Positions 4,703-9,396 of a stretch of DNA of 9,396 nucleotides are shown in pieces; positions within the stretch are counted from its first letter, which is position 1, and the number at the start of each line of letters is the position of its first letter. Position numbers and translations under genes: made by a program. This DNA is from Methanobacteriota archaeon (GTDB taxonomy: Archaea; Thermoplasmatota; Poseidoniia; Poseidoniales; Poseidoniaceae): NCBI GenBank assembly GCA_009936765.1, contig JAACDL010000004.1, forward strand, positions 1-9,396, read 5' to 3'. The notes under the pieces were generated by a model that saw nothing but the letters and a program-made list of their open reading frames with translations, made no database searches and had not been told where the DNA came from.

Positions 4703-7030
4703 TTGAAAGCCGAGACTCATGTTTGGCAACACATGAGTGCCCCGCGATTGCTTGTATTACTGCTGCTCGGACTACTTATTGCCCCGGCAGTAAGTGCCGC
4801 CGATGGCAGAGCAGCACCTCAATGCGCCCAATTTGACTTGTCTGATGTTATATCTTCAGGTTCGGGAGTCGCAGTTGAAACAGGAGCATGTCTAATAATC
4901 GACATTGGAGTTAGGAATTCTGCAACGACTTTAGCCATCGATTACGAAGTAATGGACGATGCAATGGATGTACTTTTGTTTGATGAAAATACTATTCAGA
5001 CCTACAACAATGGTCAAAATTATCGTAACTCATTCACGACTGAAGGTTCATTCGAATCTATGCTAGGAGACGAATGGTTCGACTGGGCTCCTCCTCAATC
5101 ATTTACGGCTAAGAATTGGTATGTTGTGTTTGACAATACTGCACATGATGGCGATGAGGGGCAGGGGGACCAAGGAGGCTCAACTGCCCGCTTCAAGATA
5201 CAATTGGCTCCTGCTGCAACTGAAATCTATCCTTTCACTCACAACACATTCGTAGTTGAAGCCGGTCAAAAAGCCAACCTTGGTACATTCAATGTTGATG
5301 GTGGAACTGAGTTTTCTTACTGGGCACACCCTATATCGGGGTCAGGAGATTTGTTCATACAATCAGATAACCAACTAGGTGGCGATCTGATGATTTCTGG
5401 TTCGAATATGGACGACTTTGGAGGCCAAGAAACCACTCAATTAGATTGGACAGTTCCATCTTTCTTGGATCTAAAAAACCTGAATCTAATGGTTGAAGCG
5501 GGCTCCACTGACCTTCACTTCACTGTGAAATCATGGTTCGAACCAGTTCTAGCTCCTATCATTGTAGATTATTCAAATGGCGCAACTACTATCGGACAGA
5601 GTATCACTCTAGATGCAGGAGGTTCTCCAAATAGTTTACAACAAATTAACGTATTATCGTGGGATTTTGATTCAGATGGAATTGCGGACGATGAAGGCGA
5701 ATTAGTTGATGCATCTTGGCCAACTCCTGGTATCAAAACAATCAATCTTACAGCACAATCTGCAAGTGGAGAAACTACGACAACAAGCCATCAAGTAACA
5801 GTGTCCGATGTAACCAACCCTACTGCAGTAATTACTGGTACAGGGGGAGTTCTAGACCTAAATGGCAATCGAAGACTGCTCAGAATTTCAGACTTGACTT
5901 TACAGGCTTCCAACTCCTTTGATGACCATGCAATCGCTTCGGCTTCTTGGAGTGTCGATGGCACAACAATGTCATCGGCATCTCAGTACACAGTTAGTTG
6001 GTCTGAAATCGGAACCTATCTGATTACTCTTGCAGTAACAGACCCCTCTGGAAATATGGGATATGCAAATTCTACAATATTTGTTTTCGACTCCACTGTG
6101 CCTATTTTGGTAACTAGCGATATCAGCGATATCGAAGAAGTAACAAAGGGCGAAGAAATCGAATTTAAAGCCAAAGCTGTTGATGTATGGGATGGCGAGG
6201 ACTCATTACGTTTCACTTGGGATTTAGACCTTGAAGTAGACTCAAACGGCGATGGCGATACAACCAATGATCCAGATTATACTGGGCGAATTTTAACTAA
6301 AACATTCGATTCGACTGGCAAATACAGGTTAGCGTTAACAGTTTATGATAATTCAAACAATACCGATTTTGAAATTTTTGAATTCCAGGTAGTTGAGCCT
6401 GCAGGTGAAGGCAATATCTTCGGTATTATTGCGATTGTATTCTTGGTTGTAATTATTGTTACAGGCGTTGTACTGTTTGGCTACAAAGGAGTCCAAAGAA
6501 GGCATGCTGTTGAGATGCTAGTTGAGAAGGGCTTGTCTCTAGAAGAGGCCAACGCTAGGATCTACGAGGTCACTAAAACTACAAAATTACCCAAGTTCGC
6601 AAAAGCAGTTCAAATGGCTGGTATTTCAGAAGGAGGAGTCGTCAAATCTTCAGAACAAATTATGTCGGAAGAAAAGGCTAGCGAGTTTTCATCCATATAC
6701 GGAAATGATTCACAATCTCAGATTGATCCTAATGCAGGGTTTAGGCCTAGTTCACAAGTTCGTCAAATCGACCCAGCAATCGCAAATGCTGCACTTGCGG
6801 CATTTGAAGATGACCCGGTGCCGAAGAAATCAGCACCACCAACTCCTGTATCAGGGAAAGTCAAGAGTGGTGGAGTTGCATTACCTCCTGTACAGCAATC
6901 CGCAGGCCATACCCTGAAAACCGATTGTACATCATGCAGTAAAGCGTTTGCAGTAACTATGCCAGCAGGAGTAAGCAGTGCTGTTGTTGCATGTCCGTCA
7001 TGTGGCAGCGACCAATTATTCGAACGTTGA
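4703..7030 (+). CDS. Single-pass surface protein: PKD-like repeats outside, UBA-like motif and zinc ribbon inside
   Basis: Numbering from TTG 4703 (775 residues): a signal peptide with hydrophobic core at 15-30 (LLVLLLLGLLIAPAV) ends near SAADG. Residues 40-170 and 175-280 are two beta-rich domains, the first somewhat like bacterial pre-peptidase domains. Three PKD-like domains follow at about 284-370, 371-463 and 465-566, with the typical WDFDSDG (320-326), SWSVDG (415-420) and FTWDLD (504-509). D321/D323/D325/D329 and the Asp-rich 509-525 look like calcium loops. The only later membrane helix is 572-593. Inside the cell come a helical motif (EMLVEKGLSLEEANARI, 604-620), a long polar linker and a zinc ribbon with C742/C745 and C764/C767. 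The layout suggests a surface sensor or adhesin with an intracellular partner. ATG 4733 (residue 11) is an alternative start giving a shorter signal peptide. The tRNase Z-like stop is 6 bases upstream. Confidence 0.85.
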   Translation: MKAETHVWQHMSAPRLLVLLLLGLLIAPAVSAADGRAAPQCAQFDLSDVISSGSGVAVETGACLIIDIGVRNSATTLAIDYEVMDDAMDVLLFDENTIQTYNNGQNYRNSFTTEGSFESMLGDEWFDWAPPQSFTAKNWYVVFDNTAHDGDEGQGDQGGSTARFKIQLAPAATEIYPFTHNTFVVEAGQKANLGTFNVDGGTEFSYWAHPISGSGDLFIQSDNQLGGDLMISGSNMDDFGGQETTQLDWTVPSFLDLKNLNLMVEAGSTDLHFTVKSWFEPVLAPIIVDYSNGATTIGQSITLDAGGSPNSLQQINVLSWDFDSDGIADDEGELVDASWPTPGIKTINLTAQSASGETTTTSHQVTVSDVTNPTAVITGTGGVLDLNGNRRLLRISDLTLQASNSFDDHAIASASWSVDGTTMSSASQYTVSWSEIGTYLITLAVTDPSGNMGYANSTIFVFDSTVPILVTSDISDIEEVTKGEEIEFKAKAVDVWDGEDSLRFTWDLDLEVDSNGDGDTTNDPDYTGRILTKTFDSTGKYRLALTVYDNSNNTDFEIFEFQVVEPAGEGNIFGIIAIVFLVVIIVTGVVLFGYKGVQRRHAVEMLVEKGLSLEEANARIYEVTKTTKLPKFAKAVQMAGISEGGVVKSSEQIMSEEKASEFSSIYGNDSQSQIDPNAGFRPSSQVRQIDPAIANAALAAFEDDPVPKKSAPPTPVSGKVKSGGVALPPVQQSAGHTLKTDCTSCSKAFAVTMPAGVSSAVVACPSCGSDQLFER
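4715..4738 (+). promoter_or_regulatory. Perfect 8-bp hairpin around the alternative ATG of the PKD surface protein
   Basis: ACTCATGT (4715-4722) and ACATGAGT (4731-4738) are perfect reverse complements with an 8-base loop. The ATG at 4733, the alternative start, lies in the right arm. If translation starts at TTG 4703 the hairpin is in codons 5-12; if it starts at the ATG, the hairpin would hide it. Neither start has a strong Shine-Dalgarno site. Confidence 0.35.
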
Positions 7031-7096
7031 AACTGGCATTTCACGCGCTCGCGAGAGGGATGGTTTCATTTGTGTGTGCGAACGCAATTAGTATTG
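7031..7096 (+). promoter_or_regulatory. Intergenic gap before the large secreted protein, with a G/C-rich palindrome
   Basis: The 66-base gap contains CTCGCGAG (7048-7055), a perfect palindrome inside a locally G/C-rich stretch. GGTTTCATTTG at 7062-7072 recalls the TTCATT element before the PRC-barrel gene and lies about 30 bases before the ATG at 7097, fitting a leaderless transcript. No Shine-Dalgarno site is seen. The gap is too short to exclude read-through from the gene upstream. Promoter function is a guess. Confidence 0.2.
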
Positions 7097-9396
7097 ATGT
7101 CAGCAGAAGGCGTGCGAGTTCTCCACCGAGGAGTCCCGCAACCACTCGATTCAAGGAGGGTTGCAATCGTTCTCGTCATCGTGATGTTTTTGCCTATTTT
7201 CAATCCAGTTTCTGCTAATGAAAATGTAGGCAGAGACGACTTCGGCGTCTTGGAAACAATGGCTAATGCACTTACTGAACAGAGAGATTCAGGTGAAGAT
7301 GAATTGGCTCGAAACAGCGCAGAAAGTGTATTGAGTGCTCTAGAATCCAGAGGTCGAGAAATCGGCGACGGTGATGCCTTACTGGCTACAGATGGCCTGA
7401 TTGGCGACATTTCCATGCGCCAAACTACACCACTAGAACCATCGCATCCAAGGCCGTATGAGCTGTTGACTAATCCAGATACGCATCCTGATGGATGGCC
7501 TAACAATTTATTGGATACTCTATTCGAACTCCCTCCTTCATTCAATGACCCATTAGCGTTCGGCGCTAACACCTATTCGTTATATGTCAACTATACTGCT
7601 AGAAATAACGGCCCACAGTACGAAGCGTGGGACTATGGGACATTTACTGGTGACATATTGTCCTTCGAAGATACAGGACTATTCGAGAACGCTGTTGACT
7701 TAGATGGAGACGGAAGTAGTGACGTTGCAGTCGGCCTATCCATAGTAGGTCTAGGTCAACAGGGCGAGGGCTGGGATGTTAACTTTGGAGATGGTATCAT
7801 CCCGTCTATTGAATCGATTTGGATCCGCCCGAACTTCCAGTGGAAAGTCAGAGTACTCGACCATAATGATCCATTATGGGATGATATGGCCAGCATGGAA
7901 GTATCACTGATGAAAGGCGTTGCATATGATTTGACTCTGACTACAGAGGGAGAATCATACGCTCTGATTATCGATTCACGTTTCACACAAGCTCCTCACG
8001 ATTTCCAAGTACGTGTAGGACTTGATCAAATGACTTTGAATGTTACACAAACGTTCACAAGTATTCTTGATGTTATAAATATCTTCAACGGGGGAGATGA
8101 CTCTGGCTTGGAAATAACCTCAGTAACAGCGCCGTATGCAATTTCAATTTCTAATCCAAATCGCAATTCCCAAAATGAACAGACCGATTGTGAAGACTCT
8201 TCGTGGTATGATTCAATTTCAGACCACGATGAAGAAAGCCGTTTACATAAATGTGGATATTCGATTGGTATTGGTTATGTGCACTACGAGCAACCAGATG
8301 TAGATGGTAATCGCGCTTTAGATGAAATGGGATACATCGACGTGGGATTGCACCCAATTATTGGAAGTACGTTAATTCCTGAAGAGGTAGATTTAGTCAT
8401 CCGAAACGATAATGCTGGTGAAAATTCTTTCGACAATATTGAAATCTTCAGCGATACTGATGCTGACCTTTGGTTCCACTATTTCGAAGACCGTTCTGCA
8501 CATATCGAAGAGGGTGGCCTGCTAGGAAACATCACAGATTCCAGAGGTTGGGTTAGAGACTTACCTAAGGGGACTTTACCTCAAGAAGAAATCGATGCAA
8601 TATTCACTCTAATCGGGGAAGCGCCGGGTTCTTCCAACTTCCCTGGAGAGATGCCTAACAGGCTTTCTTTGATTATATCAATCAAGAATTATACTGCCGA
8701 TCTAACATCAAATGTAGTAGATACAAGTCTGATACTAGATCCAAGTGACAATCGTTGGAACAGTTTGATTTTAATCGCAGGAACTGAACGAATATCTAAG
8801 ATTGAATATGTCTCTACCTTCGAAAGACACGGGTATGCTGGAGATTCCTCTTCGATGGAGGTAGAGTTCTTGGATATACCAGAAGTCGTTGCAGTATTCG
8901 GAACATTTGAGATTCCTTCATCCAATAGGGTGAGGGTTGAATTCGGTACTGCCCCCGATCTTTTGAGTGAAGTATTGGATAACGTGATTCTGAACTTGGT
9001 CGAAATTGTTCTGGATTTGGGAACCATTCTAAACGGGTTGCCTGAGGCGATTGTAGGTACTGCCGGAGAGTCTAGTGGAGAAATCATAATCCAGTTTTAT
9101 AATCAAGTCAGAGAGACATGGGCGTCAGGAAGTACCCGCGATGAAATGACAGCAGGCAGCGTAAAGCTCGCAATAGGCAGCAGCCCCCACCCTGTAATGA
9201 ACAGAAGTCATATTCTCTTAGGAGAAGATGTTGATTATACAAATGATGAAGGTAAAGTCGATGGTAAATATGGCTGGATAAACGACCCATTGGTTCCGGT
9301 TGGTATGAGTGTGTCAGTCACTGACATTTCCGGGTTGAGTTATTCATATGACCAAGAAACCGACCTACGAACGATTTCGTTAGTTGGGTTGTCCGG
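7097..9396 (+). CDS. Large secreted protein of unrecognised family, partial at the right edge
   Basis: The frame has no stop from 7031 to the window end. From ATG 7097 it reads at least 766 codons and is incomplete at its C-terminus. I do not recognise a family. Residues 1-21 are a polar, basic N-region ending in RR, 22-38 a hydrophobic core (VAIVLVIVMFLPIF), and cleavage is likely after VSA at 38-40, so the protein is exported. The mature part is acidic and beta-rich. DLDGDGSSD (201-209) is a calcium loop of the DxDxDG type seen in FG-GAP and EF-hand-like exoproteins; DVDGNRALDE (401-410) is a second. C365 and C386 could form a disulfide. Residues about 621-665 form a more hydrophobic helical stretch. 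No membrane helix is seen before the edge; an anchor may lie beyond it. Start choice: ATG 7097 gives a full signal peptide, and GTG 7112 is an alternative preceded by AGAAGG with almost no spacing. Confidence 0.8.
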   Translation, partial: MSAEGVRVLHRGVPQPLDSRRVAIVLVIVMFLPIFNPVSANENVGRDDFGVLETMANALTEQRDSGEDELARNSAESVLSALESRGREIGDGDALLATDGLIGDISMRQTTPLEPSHPRPYELLTNPDTHPDGWPNNLLDTLFELPPSFNDPLAFGANTYSLYVNYTARNNGPQYEAWDYGTFTGDILSFEDTGLFENAVDLDGDGSSDVAVGLSIVGLGQQGEGWDVNFGDGIIPSIESIWIRPNFQWKVRVLDHNDPLWDDMASMEVSLMKGVAYDLTLTTEGESYALIIDSRFTQAPHDFQVRVGLDQMTLNVTQTFTSILDVINIFNGGDDSGLEITSVTAPYAISISNPNRNSQNEQTDCEDSSWYDSISDHDEESRLHKCGYSIGIGYVHYEQPDVDGNRALDEMGYIDVGLHPIIGSTLIPEEVDLVIRNDNAGENSFDNIEIFSDTDADLWFHYFEDRSAHIEEGGLLGNITDSRGWVRDLPKGTLPQEEIDAIFTLIGEAPGSSNFPGEMPNRLSLIISIKNYTADLTSNVVDTSLILDPSDNRWNSLILIAGTERISKIEYVSTFERHGYAGDSSSMEVEFLDIPEVVAVFGTFEIPSSNRVRVEFGTAPDLLSEVLDNVILNLVEIVLDLGTILNGLPEAIVGTAGESSGEIIIQFYNQVRETWASGSTRDEMTAGSVKLAIGSSPHPVMNRSHILLGEDVDYTNDEGKVDGKYGWINDPLVPVGMSVSVTDISGLSYSYDQETDLRTISLVGLS

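Noticed and set aside
1727..4739. ACACATGAGTG occurs at 1727-1737 and again at 4729-4739
   Set aside because: An 11-base match is expected several times by chance in a window of this size. One copy is in coding sequence or near a start and the other in an unrelated inverted repeat, with no common position.
6119..6133. GATATC repeated twice, three bases apart
   Set aside because: It lies inside the PKD protein gene and encodes Asp-Ile-Ser-Asp-Ile, so the protein sequence explains it.
7028..7096. Possible TGA readthrough: the PKD protein and the next secreted protein share a frame, with no further stop between them
   Set aside because: The first protein ends naturally in a zinc ribbon, and the second has its own signal peptide. 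Sharing a frame has a one-in-three chance, and 22 codons without a stop are common.
7066..7572. 168-codon open frame on the minus strand at the start of the large secreted protein
   Set aside because: It is Ser-rich with no motif or ribosome-binding site. The plus-strand frame has a signal peptide and continues open for over 2 kb.
8689..9087. 132-codon open frame on the minus strand inside the large secreted protein
   Set aside because: It is a low-complexity Ser/Thr/Ile shadow of the long plus-strand frame, with no start signal.

Overview
The window looks like euryarchaeal chromosome. It is most consistent with a marine, surface-protein-rich lineage of the Thermoplasmatota such as Marine Group II (Poseidoniales); this placement is inferred from gene content and was not checked by a search. 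Support: a clearly archaeal ribosomal protein eL15, an archaeal-type PRC-barrel protein, frequent GTG/TTG starts, Shine-Dalgarno sites that match an archaeal 16S tail, and large acidic, Asp/Asn/Ser-rich secreted proteins with PKD-like and calcium-loop motifs. No rRNA, tRNA, CRISPR array, transposase or phage gene is visible.

Layout. (1) Positions 2-1015 (+) are the C-terminal part of an acidic exported protein with a C-terminal membrane anchor. Its frame is broken by an in-frame TAA at 257-259. (2) 1017-1724 (-) is a SpoU/TrmH-family RNA 2'-O-ribose methyltransferase, convergent with (1) with one base between the stops. (3) 1725-1827 is a divergent control region with four consecutive inverted repeats. 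(4) 1828-2418 (+) is eL15. (5) 2486-3280 (+) is a four-helix membrane protein with an N-terminal UBA-like helical motif, preceded by nested palindromes. (6) 3356-3613 (PRC-barrel) and 3623-4696 (tRNase Z-like) form a tight pair, followed 6 bases later by (7) 4703-7030, a single-pass surface protein with three PKD-like domains outside and a helical motif plus zinc ribbon inside. (8) From 7097 past the right edge runs a large secreted protein of unrecognised family, open for at least 766 codons.

RNA modification and processing (SpoU enzyme, eL15, tRNase Z-like) is interleaved with cell-envelope genes. The right half (3356 to the edge) may be one transcription unit: gaps are 9, 6 and 66 bases, all on the + strand. 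It would link a PRC-barrel protein, an RNA-processing nuclease and two surface proteins.

The most notable signals outside the genes are: an exact 12-bp sequence shared by the control regions of eL15 and the PRC-barrel gene; a long symmetrical hairpin over the PRC-barrel ribosome-binding site and start codon; the inverted-repeat cluster before eL15; and a helical motif shared by the two membrane proteins. I see no clearly new defence or mobile system. The best candidate for something undescribed is the PKD / membrane helix / UBA-like / zinc-ribbon protein next to the unrecognised large exoprotein.
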